NCBI GenBank assembly: GCA_943787535.1
Contig: CALSMU010000011.1
Location: 186,001 to 250,000 of the forward strand
Reading direction: 5' to 3'
DNA from: an uncultured Flavobacteriales bacterium
GTDB lineage: Bacteria > Bacteroidota > Bacteroidia > Flavobacteriales_D > Parvicellaceae
Length of the DNA stretch: 64,000 nucleotides
A program made the translations under genes and the position numbers. The notes under the pieces are model-generated. The model saw only the letters and a list, made by a program, of their open reading frames with translations, did no database searches and had not been told where the DNA came from. The number at the start of each line of letters is the position of its first letter. Within the stretch, counting starts at the first letter, position 1. Below are positions 26,009 to 35,560 of this stretch, piece after piece.

Positions 26009-26027
26009 AAGATTAGTTTTTAATCTT
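26009..26027 (+). promoter_or_regulatory. inverted repeat overlapping the likely -33 region of dinB-dnaE
   Basis: AAGATTA-GTTTT-TAATCTT is a perfect 7-bp inverted repeat. A -7-like TAATTTTCC lies at 26,040-26,048, so the repeat covers the place where a -33 box would be. It could be an operator for a damage-response repressor, or a weak terminator (T-rich tract follows). Confidence 0.4.
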
Positions 26028-26069
26028 TTTTTGTACTTGTAATTTTCCTCTTCAATTTATTTTATAAAA

Positions 26070-27284
26070 ATGCGCAATAGAACAATCATTCATATGGACT
26101 TAGATACTTTTTTTGTCTCTTGTGAAAGACGAATTAATTCAAAATTAATTGGTAAGCCAGTGCTCATTGGCGGAACTTCAGACAGAGGAGTAGTCGCTTC
26201 TTGTAGTTATGAGGCTAGAAAGTTTGGTGTCCATTCGGCAATGCCAATGCGGTTAGCAAAAAGACTCTGTCCTGAGGCGATTGTTATTAGAGGAGATAGT
26301 GGTGTTTATAGCAAGTATTCTCATTTGGTAACAGACATTATAAAAGAGGATTCCCCAATCTATGAGAAGTCCTCTATTGATGAGTTTTACATTGATGCTT
26401 CGGGTATGGATAAGTTTTATAGCTGCTATAAGTGGGCAACAGAATTAAGGCAGAGAATTATAAGGGAAACAGGGCTTCCTATTTCATTTGGCATGTCGAC
26501 TAATAAAACGGTTTCGAAAGTAGGAACAGGACAGGCAAAACCTGATGGTCAAATTATTGTTAAAAGTGGTTTAGAGAAACCTTTTCTAGCTCCTTTGTCT
26601 ATTCAGAAAATTCCAATGGTGGGAGAAAAAACCTTTATGCTCTTACGTAATATGGGAGTTGAATACATACATACCATGCAAAAAATGCCTATAGAAGTAA
26701 TTCAAAGGGTTTTAGGGGTTAATGGTACTACGATTTGGAAAAAATGTAATGGAATTGATAATTCTCCAATAATCCCTTACCAGGAAAGAAAGTCTATTAG
26801 TTCAGAAATCACTTTTGAGAAGGACTCCACAGATATCAATAAGCTTCTTAGTATAGTAATAGCAATGACGGAGAATTTAGCTTTTCAATTGCGAAATGGC
26901 AACAAGTTAACAGCTTGTCTTACGGTTAAAGTGCGCTATACAGATATGCAGACGTATACCAAACAAAGACGAATTCCATACACTTCTTCCGATAATGTGC
27001 TTATTGATACAGCAAAGAATTTGTTTAACGAAGTATATAATCGAAGGGTAAGGGTGAGACTTGTAGGTGTACGTCTTTCTCACTTTGTAGAAGGTGGCCA
27101 GCAGATTAACCTTTTTGAAGACACAGAAGAACTAATTAGTTTGTATCAAGCAATGGATGTGCTAAGAAATCGTTATGGAATGAAAGCCGTTATACGTTGT
27201 GCTGGTTTGGGAACAAGGGGCTTCGGTAGAATGAATTCATTTACAGGAGAACCTCCTGTAATTCCAGCACACAGAAGACAATGA
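26070..27284 (+). CDS. dinB: Y-family DNA polymerase IV
   Basis: A 404-residue lesion-bypass polymerase. The catalytic carboxylates are intact: MDLDTFFVSCE (first Asp at 10) and SSIDEFYID (Asp104-Glu105), with YEARKFGVHSAMP as the nucleotide-binding segment. A little-finger domain follows, and QINLF (about 345) may be a clamp-binding motif. Because the acidic residues are kept, it is a Pol IV rather than the inactive ImuB. It overlaps dnaE by ATGA (27,281-27,284), so the two are translationally coupled. Confidence 0.95.
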   Translation: MRNRTIIHMDLDTFFVSCERRINSKLIGKPVLIGGTSDRGVVASCSYEARKFGVHSAMPMRLAKRLCPEAIVIRGDSGVYSKYSHLVTDIIKEDSPIYEKSSIDEFYIDASGMDKFYSCYKWATELRQRIIRETGLPISFGMSTNKTVSKVGTGQAKPDGQIIVKSGLEKPFLAPLSIQKIPMVGEKTFMLLRNMGVEYIHTMQKMPIEVIQRVLGVNGTTIWKKCNGIDNSPIIPYQERKSISSEITFEKDSTDINKLLSIVIAMTENLAFQLRNGNKLTACLTVKVRYTDMQTYTKQRRIPYTSSDNVLIDTAKNLFNEVYNRRVRVRLVGVRLSHFVEGGQQINLFEDTEELISLYQAMDVLRNRYGMKAVIRCAGLGTRGFGRMNSFTGEPPVIPAHRRQ

Positions 27285-30259
27285 TTGTTAATTGTCATTC
27301 ATATTATAGTTTACGGTACGGGACTTTATCAATTAAGGAACTTGTCAAGCTTGCCAAGGAATTTGGTATTTCTACTTTGGCGTTAACAGATATCAATAAC
27401 ACTTCGGCAGCTTTGGATTTTGTAAGGTATGCGAAGAGGTATGGAATAAAACCAGTTATAGGAGTTGAGTTTCGCAATGCAGGTGAATTATTGTATACTG
27501 CTTTGGCTAAAAACAATGAAGCTTACTACAGAGTTAACAAACACCTTTCTAGTTTTTTATTAAATAGAGTATCAATTAATCCAATTGCTCCTGCACTTAA
27601 GGATGTTTTAATTATCTATCCCTATGGAAAAATTCATCCAAGTGAATTATCGGATGATGAATTTATAGGTGTATTACCACATCAGGTTAATCACGTTATT
27701 AAATATGATAAAGAATATCAAGACAAGCTAATTGCTCTGCATACTATTTCTTTTAAGCGTAAAGAGAATGATTACCGATTGCATAAAATACTACGTGCAA
27801 TTGATCTGTGTACAATCCTTACTAAGTTAAAAGAAGCTGATTTGGCTCCTTCTAATCAGTTTTTTGTAGGGCAGACTCAATTGAAAAAGAAGTATCAACT
27901 ATTTCCGATTTTGATTGATAATTCTCAAAATATTTTAGATCAGTGTTCGATTGAATTTGAATTTGGAACGCCTAAAAACAAGGCTTCTTTTACGGAATCT
28001 CTAGAAAAGGACAATATATTGTTGCTAGAGCTTGCCAAGAAAGGATTTATTTATAGGTATGAAAAGAAAAACCGCAAAGCACAAGAAAGGTTTGATAAAG
28101 AGATAAGAGTAATCAAAAAACTGGGTTTTTCTCCTTATTTTTTAATTACATGGGATATCTTAAGATATGCTCAAACGAAAGGTTTTTATCATGTTGGTAG
28201 GGGGAGTGGAGCAAATAGCATTATTGCTTATTGTTTGAAAATAACGGATGTAGATCCGATTAAGTTAGACTTGTATTTTGAGCGTTTTATTAATCCATAT
28301 CGAACTTCTCCTCCTGACTTTGACATTGACTTTTCTTGGGATGAACGAGATACTATTATAGATTATGTGTTTCGGAGGTATGGGGCCGAGCACGTAGCAT
28401 TAATCGCTACTTATACTACTTTTAAAGGTCGTTCTGCAATAAGAGAAATAGCAAAAACTTTTGGGCTTCCCAAAGAAGAAATAGATAGAATAATTAGACA
28501 GCCTGATCATGTTTTGAACACAAATCAAATAACGAAGCAATTATTTAAATATGTTTCACTGCTTGAAGGAATTCCGAACTATTTAGGCATTCATGCAGGC
28601 GGAATAATTATATCAGAAAAGTCGCTGTATAATTACACAGGAATGCAAATGCCTCCCAAAGGTTTTCCAATAGTACAATGGGATATGCATGTAGCAGAAG
28701 ATATTGGTTTTTATAAGTTTGATATACTTTCTCAAAGGGGTCTTGGGCATATTAAAGAAGCGGTTCAAATTATTAAAAACAATCGGGGTGTTGAGATTGA
28801 CATTCATCAAGTGGAGAAGTTTCAAGAAGATTTACAAGTACAAAAACAACTCAAATCTGGCGATACGGTAGGGTGTTTCTATATTGAGTCTCCGGCAATG
28901 AGAGGTTTGTTGAATAAACTTCGCTGTGATAATTACATTTCATTAGTGGCAGCTAGTTCTATTATTCGTCCGGGAGTGGCAAAGTCTGGGATGATGAAAT
29001 TATATATAGAACGATTTCATAAAGCAAAGTTTGAGTACCTCCATCCAATTATGGAAAAGTTGCTTGAGGAGACTTATGGTATCATGATTTACCAAGAAGA
29101 TGTTATAAAGGTTGCTCATTACTTTGCAGGAATTGGGCTAGCTGATGCGGATGTTCTTAGAAGAGCCATGAGTGGAAAATATCGTTCTAAAAAAGAAATG
29201 CAACGTGTCATTGATTTGTTTTTTGAGAATTGTAAAACTAAAGGCTATTCGGAGGAATTAACCAACGAAGTATGGAGACAGATTGAGAGTTTTTCAGGAT
29301 ATTCTTTTTCAAAAGCACATTCGGCATCTTATGCTGTAGAAAGTTTTCAGAGCTTGTATTTAAAAGCGCATTTCCCTTTGGAGTTTATGGTAGCTGTAAT
29401 CAATAATAGGGGAGGCTTTTATTCGACAGAGTTTTATGTCCACGAAGCGAGAGTCGCTGGAGCAACTATCAATGAGCCTTGTATAAATAAAAGTGAGCAG
29501 AATGCCTGTATTTATGGAGAAGAGATTTATATCGGATTAAGTTTTGTCAAGGAGCTTGAATACAAATTGGTTAAGAAGATTATTTGCAATAGAGAAGAAC
29601 AGGGGGTTTATGTCGATTTAATAGACTTTATAGAACGAACAAATGTAAGTACCGAACAGTTGTTTATTCTTATTCGGATTAATGCACTCCGCTTTACAGA
29701 ACTCTCTAAAAAGCAATTAATGTGGCAGAGTAAGTTTATTTTAAAAGGAGCAGCTAAAGTATCTGAAACAGCTTCGTTATTTAAAATACAAACTCAAACA
29801 TTCGAACTACCTACATTGATGCATAACTCCTACGACGATATAATAGATCAAATTCAGTTGTTGAATTATCCTTTATGTTCACCTTTTTCTCTGATAAAGA
29901 GTCGTTTAGACAACTCTATTCTAGCGAGTGATTTGTCAAAGAAAGAAGGTCAAATTATTGTAATTGCAGGCTATTATGTTAATGAGAAGAAGGTGCGAAC
30001 AAGTAAAGGGGGTATAATGAAGTTTGGATGTTTTGTTGATGCAAAAGGCAAGTTCTTCGACGCTGTTTTTTTTTCTCAGGTACTCAGGAAATATCCTTTG
30101 CAAGGTAAGGGGTGTTACTATATGGTTGGGAAAATCGTTTTGGAATTTGGTTATCCCTCTATTGAAGTAATTAAAATGAAAAAGATGGAACTTAAATCAA
30201 GAGATGATTATGTCATAGAGCAAATTGAAATTTCGAATACTGTTGACATATTATTTTGA
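27281..30259 (+). CDS. C-family DNA polymerase III alpha subunit, short error-prone type
   Basis: A 992-residue C-family polymerase, shorter than replicative DnaE (about 1,150-1,450). The N-terminal PHP domain has NCHSYYSLRYG and ALTDINNT, so at least one of the usual metal-binding His residues is replaced and proofreading is probably lost. The catalytic PDFDIDFSWDERD (about 346-358) is intact. Other DnaE landmarks are GRGSGANSI, EDVIKVAHYFAGI and SFSGYSFSKAHSASYA. A C-terminal OB-like region follows. Its coupling to dinB recalls the DnaE2/ImuC mutasome operons. A second, replicative dnaE should exist elsewhere (inference). Confidence 0.93.
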   Translation: MIVNCHSYYSLRYGTLSIKELVKLAKEFGISTLALTDINNTSAALDFVRYAKRYGIKPVIGVEFRNAGELLYTALAKNNEAYYRVNKHLSSFLLNRVSINPIAPALKDVLIIYPYGKIHPSELSDDEFIGVLPHQVNHVIKYDKEYQDKLIALHTISFKRKENDYRLHKILRAIDLCTILTKLKEADLAPSNQFFVGQTQLKKKYQLFPILIDNSQNILDQCSIEFEFGTPKNKASFTESLEKDNILLLELAKKGFIYRYEKKNRKAQERFDKEIRVIKKLGFSPYFLITWDILRYAQTKGFYHVGRGSGANSIIAYCLKITDVDPIKLDLYFERFINPYRTSPPDFDIDFSWDERDTIIDYVFRRYGAEHVALIATYTTFKGRSAIREIAKTFGLPKEEIDRIIRQPDHVLNTNQITKQLFKYVSLLEGIPNYLGIHAGGIIISEKSLYNYTGMQMPPKGFPIVQWDMHVAEDIGFYKFDILSQRGLGHIKEAVQIIKNNRGVEIDIHQVEKFQEDLQVQKQLKSGDTVGCFYIESPAMRGLLNKLRCDNYISLVAASSIIRPGVAKSGMMKLYIERFHKAKFEYLHPIMEKLLEETYGIMIYQEDVIKVAHYFAGIGLADADVLRRAMSGKYRSKKEMQRVIDLFFENCKTKGYSEELTNEVWRQIESFSGYSFSKAHSASYAVESFQSLYLKAHFPLEFMVAVINNRGGFYSTEFYVHEARVAGATINEPCINKSEQNACIYGEEIYIGLSFVKELEYKLVKKIICNREEQGVYVDLIDFIERTNVSTEQLFILIRINALRFTELSKKQLMWQSKFILKGAAKVSETASLFKIQTQTFELPTLMHNSYDDIIDQIQLLNYPLCSPFSLIKSRLDNSILASDLSKKEGQIIVIAGYYVNEKKVRTSKGGIMKFGCFVDAKGKFFDAVFFSQVLRKYPLQGKGCYYMVGKIVLEFGYPSIEVIKMKKMELKSRDDYVIEQIEISNTVDILF

Positions 30260-30310
30260 AAAGGTTCCTTTCCAATCATTTGATACGGAATAAAAACCTT
30301 CCTAAAAATA

Positions 30311-30338
30311 GAAAGCCGTCCCTCCCGGAACGGCTTTC
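30311..30338. terminator. strong hairpin after dnaE, terminator-like in the minus direction
   Basis: GAAAGCCGTCC and GGAACGGCTTTC form a long GC-rich stem. On the plus strand it is followed by ACCACC and not by T residues, so it is a poor Rho-independent terminator there. On the minus strand TATTTTTAGG follows. The next 200 bp to 30,547 hold no gene that I can support, only AT-rich sequence with GAAGT/ACTTC (30,379-30,398) as a second hairpin. Confidence 0.55.
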
Positions 30339-30547
30339 ACCACCTTACAGAAATAACCAGTATTTTTAAACCCGAAGTGAAACCAATTACTTCAATGACT
30401 AGTTACTATGTTCATATAACGTAGATTAAAAAAAAAGTTACACTATTAACTAAAATTTAACACTTCTTATCATTAAATATAGTTCGTTTATCCTTAAAAT
30501 AGAGTCTTTTACGTAGAATTAAAAAAAATGAAATATTTTCGTGTTTC

Positions 30548-31111
30548 TTGAAATGGGATGTTAAAATAGCGCTTTACCTTTTCCTTGCTTACGCATTTTA
30601 TGGAATTAGTTACCTGTTTTCTGACGGGGATTATGTAGTTCCGTTACCGATGCTTTTTATTCTCATGCCCATTGTTTCGATGTCCTTCTTTTTTACGAGT
30701 GAATTTAATAAGTATTCTATTTTCTTTTTGTTGCTTCCTTTGGGTGTAATGAGCGATTGGATTAGCCAGATTAATTCAGGTATTAGTGGGGTTTTAGCTA
30801 TAATCAATATTGCCGCATGGGCGGCCCTAGGACTGCTATTGTTTTTTAATAAGGAATATCAAGTGCAGGCAAATAAAAACATATTACTGTACTCTTTTCC
30901 TATTGCAAGTGCATGTGCGTTACTTTTTTTAATCAATAGCCCTTTACTTAATATTTCTGTTTTTCTATTAATTGGAATTACGACAAGTTTAATAATAAGA
31001 GAAGATGAGGAGAAATATAATTTAAATACTTCGGTTAGACGTTTAATGATTCTTTCCTCGTTTACTTCATGGATGTATCTTGCTACTAAACTATCTGTAT
31101 ATTTAGCTTAA
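30548..31111 (+). CDS. hypothetical multi-pass membrane protein
   Basis: A 187-residue protein made almost entirely of hydrophobic helices: I count about six transmembrane segments (for example VKIALYLFLAYAFYGISYLF, SIFFLLLPLGVMSDWI and ISVFLLIGITTSLII). No motif or family is recognised. The only in-frame start near the beginning is TTG at 30,548, with a -7-like TATTTTCG just upstream; ATGs nearby are out of frame. The start is uncertain but the coding frame is convincing from composition. It precedes the barrel protein with a 201-bp gap. Confidence 0.68.
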   Translation: MKWDVKIALYLFLAYAFYGISYLFSDGDYVVPLPMLFILMPIVSMSFFFTSEFNKYSIFFLLLPLGVMSDWISQINSGISGVLAIINIAAWAALGLLLFFNKEYQVQANKNILLYSFPIASACALLFLINSPLLNISVFLLIGITTSLIIREDEEKYNLNTSVRRLMILSSFTSWMYLATKLSVYLA

Positions 31112-31126
31112 TTCTCCATTCTTGTC

Positions 31127-31181
31127 TTGAATGCGGTAGTTAACTTATCGTTGTTTTTTCTCAATAAGTTGGGGCATTCAA
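31127..31181 (+). other. nested inverted repeat, possible structured RNA element
   Basis: TTGAATGC (31,127-31,134) pairs with GCATTCAA (31,174-31,181), and inside it AACTTAT (31,142-31,148) pairs with ATAAGTT (31,164-31,170). A short ACCC/GGGT hairpin and a T run follow at about 31,188-31,216. It lies 16 bp after the preceding stop. It may be a terminator or leader structure; nothing else is seen in this 201-bp gap. Confidence 0.45.
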
Positions 31182-31312
31182 CCGTTCACCCTTCATTTGG
31201 GTCATTTATACTTTTTTAACAGTTTTAGTAATAGAATTAATCTAATTTTACTAGGCATATTTATTTGTGTAGACAATACTATTCAGTTATTTAATTTTCA
31301 GAAACAACCTAA

Positions 31313-34060
31313 ATGAAACAACTATTGGTTTGCTTATTCTTGGTAATAATTGGTTCAACCTCAATTGCACAAGATCTTACTATAAAAGGTAATGTTGTTG
31401 ATACTGTCAATAAACTTCCATTAGCAGATGCTGTTGTTATGGCGGTTCGCTTAAGTGATTCGGTTTTATTAGACTTTCAACGTACAGATGTAAAGGGAGA
31501 GTTTTTGTTTTCGAATCTTCCGGTAACAACAATAGAGTTATTGATAACGCATTCAAAATTTGAAGAGCGCTCTTACTTTATAATTGGTAGTCAAGACAAA
31601 AAAGAGTTTACCGTGCCTGAGATTATTTTACCAAATGTTAGTCAAGTATTTGATGAGGTAGTAATATTTGCAAACAATGAACCCGTTTACTTTAGAGGAG
31701 ATACACTGGTCTATAATGCGGATTCTTTTGCAGTTGGACAAAACGCAGTTGTAGAAGATTTACTAAAAAAACTACCAGGTATTGATGTTGATCAAGATGG
31801 AAATATTACTTCTCAGGGGAAGTCAATATCGCAAGTTCTGGTTGATGGAGATGAGTTTTTTGGTTCTGATCCTACTGTAGCAACCAGAAATTTAGGGGCT
31901 GATGGAGTAGAGTCTGTTCAGGTATATGAAAAAAAGAACGATGATGCTGAAGATGGTGAAGATGAAACCATACAAGTCATGGATTTAAAGTTGAAAGAAG
32001 ACGCTAAAAAAGGATATTTTGGAAGGGTTTCTGGCGCGACGGATGGCGATTTAACTCCGGGAGTTGCAAATCCTTTTTATGAAGGAGAGGTTTTATTGAA
32101 TAAGTTTAATAAGACGCAAAAGATTTCGTTCTTTGGATTGGGTTCTAATACTCCACTTTCTACTTTTGGCTATAGAGATAGAAACCGCTTTGGTTTAGAT
32201 AATGAAAGTGGAGGCGGTTTTAAATACTCTGATATGGGTGGAGACCAAAACAATGTTTCTGGTATACCCAAAACTCTTAGAGCAGGATTTTATTACAGTG
32301 ATAAAATAGGCAAGAAAGCAAAAGTGGGCTTTAATTATTCCTACTACAATACAGAATTAGATGCTACCTCTAGCAGTTTATCGCAGTATTTTTTGTCAGA
32401 CTCTTCCTATTTTACAGATAATTATGCAAATAATGTTAACAAGGATGAATCGCATAGAATCAATTTAAAGTTAATAAGTGATATAGATTCCTTGACTTAC
32501 TTTGAATTGCGCCCAGGAATAACAATAGATGCCGCATCGCAAAATGATTCCTCAAACGCTACGTTTCTCACGGATAATGCTAAGGAAACTTTAAATACGA
32601 CGATCAAAAATTTGAATAATTCGGAAGGTTATTCTATTAACTCTCGTGCAAAGCTGCGTAGAAGATTTAAGAAGGATAAAAGAGAGTTGATGGTAAAGTA
32701 TAATTTTCAAATGAATGATAATAAGACCAATGGTTCATTGCTTTCTGCAACAACATATTATGGTATTATCGATTACGTTGATGTGGTTGATCAGCAAAAG
32801 GAAAACGTTAATTCTAGTCAAAAGCACACCGGAATATTAACATTTACAGAGCCATTAAGTAAAAAAATTAAATTAGAGATGGAATACGAGTACAGGTACG
32901 AGTTATCAGACTTAAGCATAACTTCTTTTAATAATGTTAATGGTGAGTACACAGAATTGGTTTCTGAAAACTCGAATATTTTCAAAAACATTCGTCAAGA
33001 AAACAAAGCGGGAGCGAAGTTTATTTACGAAACAAAAAAGCATGTTTTCAATGTTGGTAGTCGTTTACGTAATGTGGCAATCTCAAATGAGAATTTAATT
33101 TCGGACACATTAATCCTTCAAGACATTAATAACCTCCTGCCGAATTTTAGATACAAATACAAGCCCAGCCGAAGTAAAAGTTTGTCTTTTGCTTACAATA
33201 CTGCATCTTCTCAACCTTCAATTTCTGCTTTGCAACCTATTCAAGATAATGCCAATCCAAACAGAATTTCTCTTGGTAACCCTAATTTAAGGCCGGATTA
33301 TAGTCATTCTTTCAATGTAAATTTTAATTCCTGGTCTCCATTAACTGCAAAATATGTGTGGACAGGAATCAATTTCTCGGTTACTGAAAATGCGTTTACC
33401 AATGCAACCAATTATGATTCTTTTGGTAGAACAATAGCGCAAACTGTAAATGTGGATGGTAATCAATTTGGAAGTTTATACGGAGGAGCAAGTTTTCCAA
33501 TCTATAAAAGGATACTGAAGCTAATGCCAAATGTTAATGGTTCATATAGTAAGTATACCAGTTTTATTAACGATGCCGAAAATCTGACAGAAAACACAGC
33601 TATTGCGGGAGGGCTTAAATTGGAATTAGATTTGGATTCTTTAGATATTTCCGTTGGGAATAATTTTTCTTACAATGAAGCAAATAGTACTTTTTACAAC
33701 AATACACCATTTACAATACAGAGGTATACAGCATATGTAAAGTGGCAGTTGCCATTTCACTTTATGTTGAAGTCAGATGTTTCCTACACTATTAATTCTC
33801 AGTTGTCAGAAGGGTATAACCTGAATTTTCTAATTTGGAATGCTGAAATTAGTAAAGCATTTTTGGAAACGGAAAACCTAATTTTATCCATTATTGGGAA
33901 TGATATATTAAATCAAAATATTATTGCCCAACGCCAAATAAATGGTAATGTAATAACAGATAATAGAACTACTATTATTAGTCGATATTTTTTGTTGAAG
34001 TTGACAATGAAGTTTAATAATAACAAAACTAAAGAAAAAGATCCGCAGGGTTGGCATTAA
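31313..34060 (+). CDS. outer-membrane beta-barrel protein, TonB-dependent receptor-like
   Basis: A 915-residue outer-membrane protein. Signal peptide 1-19; a carboxypeptidase-regulatory-like domain (about 22-110, IKGNVVDTVNKLPLADAVVM); a plug-like segment (about 115-240, VVEDLLKKLPGIDVDQDGNI and VLVDGDEFFGSDP); then a long beta barrel with alternating aromatic strands (outer-membrane beta-barrel family seen with GLPGLI proteins). No classic TonB box is evident. It is followed 3 bp later by a GLPGLI gene, a very common Bacteroidota pairing. Substrate unknown. Confidence 0.88.
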   Translation: MKQLLVCLFLVIIGSTSIAQDLTIKGNVVDTVNKLPLADAVVMAVRLSDSVLLDFQRTDVKGEFLFSNLPVTTIELLITHSKFEERSYFIIGSQDKKEFTVPEIILPNVSQVFDEVVIFANNEPVYFRGDTLVYNADSFAVGQNAVVEDLLKKLPGIDVDQDGNITSQGKSISQVLVDGDEFFGSDPTVATRNLGADGVESVQVYEKKNDDAEDGEDETIQVMDLKLKEDAKKGYFGRVSGATDGDLTPGVANPFYEGEVLLNKFNKTQKISFFGLGSNTPLSTFGYRDRNRFGLDNESGGGFKYSDMGGDQNNVSGIPKTLRAGFYYSDKIGKKAKVGFNYSYYNTELDATSSSLSQYFLSDSSYFTDNYANNVNKDESHRINLKLISDIDSLTYFELRPGITIDAASQNDSSNATFLTDNAKETLNTTIKNLNNSEGYSINSRAKLRRRFKKDKRELMVKYNFQMNDNKTNGSLLSATTYYGIIDYVDVVDQQKENVNSSQKHTGILTFTEPLSKKIKLEMEYEYRYELSDLSITSFNNVNGEYTELVSENSNIFKNIRQENKAGAKFIYETKKHVFNVGSRLRNVAISNENLISDTLILQDINNLLPNFRYKYKPSRSKSLSFAYNTASSQPSISALQPIQDNANPNRISLGNPNLRPDYSHSFNVNFNSWSPLTAKYVWTGINFSVTENAFTNATNYDSFGRTIAQTVNVDGNQFGSLYGGASFPIYKRILKLMPNVNGSYSKYTSFINDAENLTENTAIAGGLKLELDLDSLDISVGNNFSYNEANSTFYNNTPFTIQRYTAYVKWQLPFHFMLKSDVSYTINSQLSEGYNLNFLIWNAEISKAFLETENLILSIIGNDILNQNIIAQRQINGNVITDNRTTIISRYFLLKLTMKFNNNKTKEKDPQGWH

Positions 34061-34063
34061 GAT

Positions 34064-34771
34064 ATGAGAGTATTTATTATTGGTTTATTGATTTTAATAA
34101 GTCTTGCCGGTACAGGCCAGATAAGATCGGGTAAGATTGTTTTTGAAAGAAGAACAAACTTGTTAAAGAAATATTCAGATAGCCGAATGAAAGCGTGGCT
34201 AAAGGATAAAAAAATAAAAATTGATATGTTCGAAATGTACTTTAATGATACGATGTCAATTTTTAAACCGCAAGAAACTGATTTGGTAGAACAAATGGAT
34301 TGGGCTACTATGAAGAATACAGTCTATCAAAATCTAAAGAAAAATCAAAGAATGTCAATATTGCCTGTTTGGGGTGATAATGTTTTTGTATCTGATAGTT
34401 TGAAAAAAAGAGAATGGAAAGTGACTTCAAGTATGCGAAAAATTGCGGGATATGATTGTCGAAGAATGATCTGGGAAAAGGATGATACAACAAGAATCCA
34501 TGCTTGGTACACGGAAGAAATTATGCCTAGTATAGGTCCCGAAAGTTTTTGTGGTTTACCTGGAACTATATTAGGTTTGGCTACTGAAGATGGAGGAGTG
34601 GTTTATTTTGCTAAGACTGTTGAAGTAGGAGTTGATAACATTAAGGAATATATTCCCGAATTTCCCGCAAAAAAAATAAAGACAGAAGAAGAGCTTCGAA
34701 AAGACATGGCAGAAAAGTTTGGAGATAAACCTTGGGGAAAACAAGTAATGGAAGGTCTTTTTGCTTGGTAA
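34064..34771 (+). CDS. GLPGLI family protein
   Basis: A 235-residue exported protein of the GLPGLI family (TIGR01200). The naming motif appears as FCGLPGTILGLATEDG near residue 165. Signal peptide 1-18. Mainly beta strands are predicted. The family is found across Bacteroidota, nearly always next to a TonB-type outer-membrane barrel as here, but its function is not known. The 3-bp gap to the barrel gene points to one operon. Confidence 0.9.
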   Translation: MRVFIIGLLILISLAGTGQIRSGKIVFERRTNLLKKYSDSRMKAWLKDKKIKIDMFEMYFNDTMSIFKPQETDLVEQMDWATMKNTVYQNLKKNQRMSILPVWGDNVFVSDSLKKREWKVTSSMRKIAGYDCRRMIWEKDDTTRIHAWYTEEIMPSIGPESFCGLPGTILGLATEDGGVVYFAKTVEVGVDNIKEYIPEFPAKKIKTEEELRKDMAEKFGDKPWGKQVMEGLFAW

Positions 34772-34885
34772 AAGTATTGTTTTATTAATTTCAAATCAAA
34801 ATTTCTTTTATCAGTTTAGAACCTTTCTCAATAATTTAAGTAAAAAGGCTTACATTTATTAATAATAAAATTTAAAATTCTATTT

Positions 34886-35518
34886 ATGAAAAAGTTAGTT
34901 CTAGTTTTACTTACGTTTTTTAGTATGAATTATTTTGCTCAAATTACATTGGAAGATGGTAAGGATTGGGCCAAAAATAATGGAGTTACATTAAACTCAA
35001 ATTTATCTAATTATATTGGGAAAGCTAGTTTTGCAGCACCTATTGTAATTACTAGAGATGCCGGTTTGATGATTATAGGAGAAGGTTTTGAAGGGAAGTC
35101 TAAAGGAGCTAAAGTGGTTTTTTTAAACGAAAAGAAAGAAGTTATTTGGTCTCACTTTTTTGGTTCAAAAAATGACAACACAGAAGCGCAGAGTATAATT
35201 GAAGACAGAACAGGTTACTTTTATGTTTTTATGGAGGCGCACAATAAGTCAGACGCAACAGATACTAGAGAAAGAGTTGTCAAGGTGAATGCAAGAGGGG
35301 AAATTCAATGGGACTATGCTTTAGAAGAAAAAGAAGAACATTATCACCGTCATTGTACATATGTTAAATTAGATGAAGATGGAAAGCGTTTGGTATTGTT
35401 TGGAACGGTTCAACCAGATAAAGTTGCAATCGAAAACAATGAACATTACGCATGGGAAGCGAAATTGGATGGTAATGGAAAATTGGATTCTGAAATAGGT
35501 GAGCTTATAAAAGATTAA
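34886..35518 (+). CDS. hypothetical secreted beta-propeller-like protein
   Basis: A 210-residue protein with a signal peptide (1-18, ending NYFAQ). The mature part has repeats of the type GAKVVFLNEKKEVIWSHFFG and RERVVKVNARGEIQWDYAL, where a strand pair ends in (I/V)xW. Such repeats are typical of partial beta-propeller (PQQ/kelch-like) folds. Only about three blades are present, so the fold may be incomplete. No T9SS tail. A -7-like TACATTTAT lies at 34,851-34,859. Function unknown. Confidence 0.75.
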   Translation: MKKLVLVLLTFFSMNYFAQITLEDGKDWAKNNGVTLNSNLSNYIGKASFAAPIVITRDAGLMIIGEGFEGKSKGAKVVFLNEKKEVIWSHFFGSKNDNTEAQSIIEDRTGYFYVFMEAHNKSDATDTRERVVKVNARGEIQWDYALEEKEEHYHRHCTYVKLDEDGKRLVLFGTVQPDKVAIENNEHYAWEAKLDGNGKLDSEIGELIKD

Positions 35519-35530
35519 CGTAATAATAAT

Positions 35531-35560
35531 TTCCGAATAAATACCTTTTCGGGAATTTTT
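35531..35560 (+). terminator. Rho-independent terminator
   Basis: TTCCGAA (35,531-35,537) pairs with TTCGGGAA (35,548-35,555) with one bulged base, followed by TTTTT. It lies 13 bp after the stop of the secreted protein gene. Confidence 0.6.
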
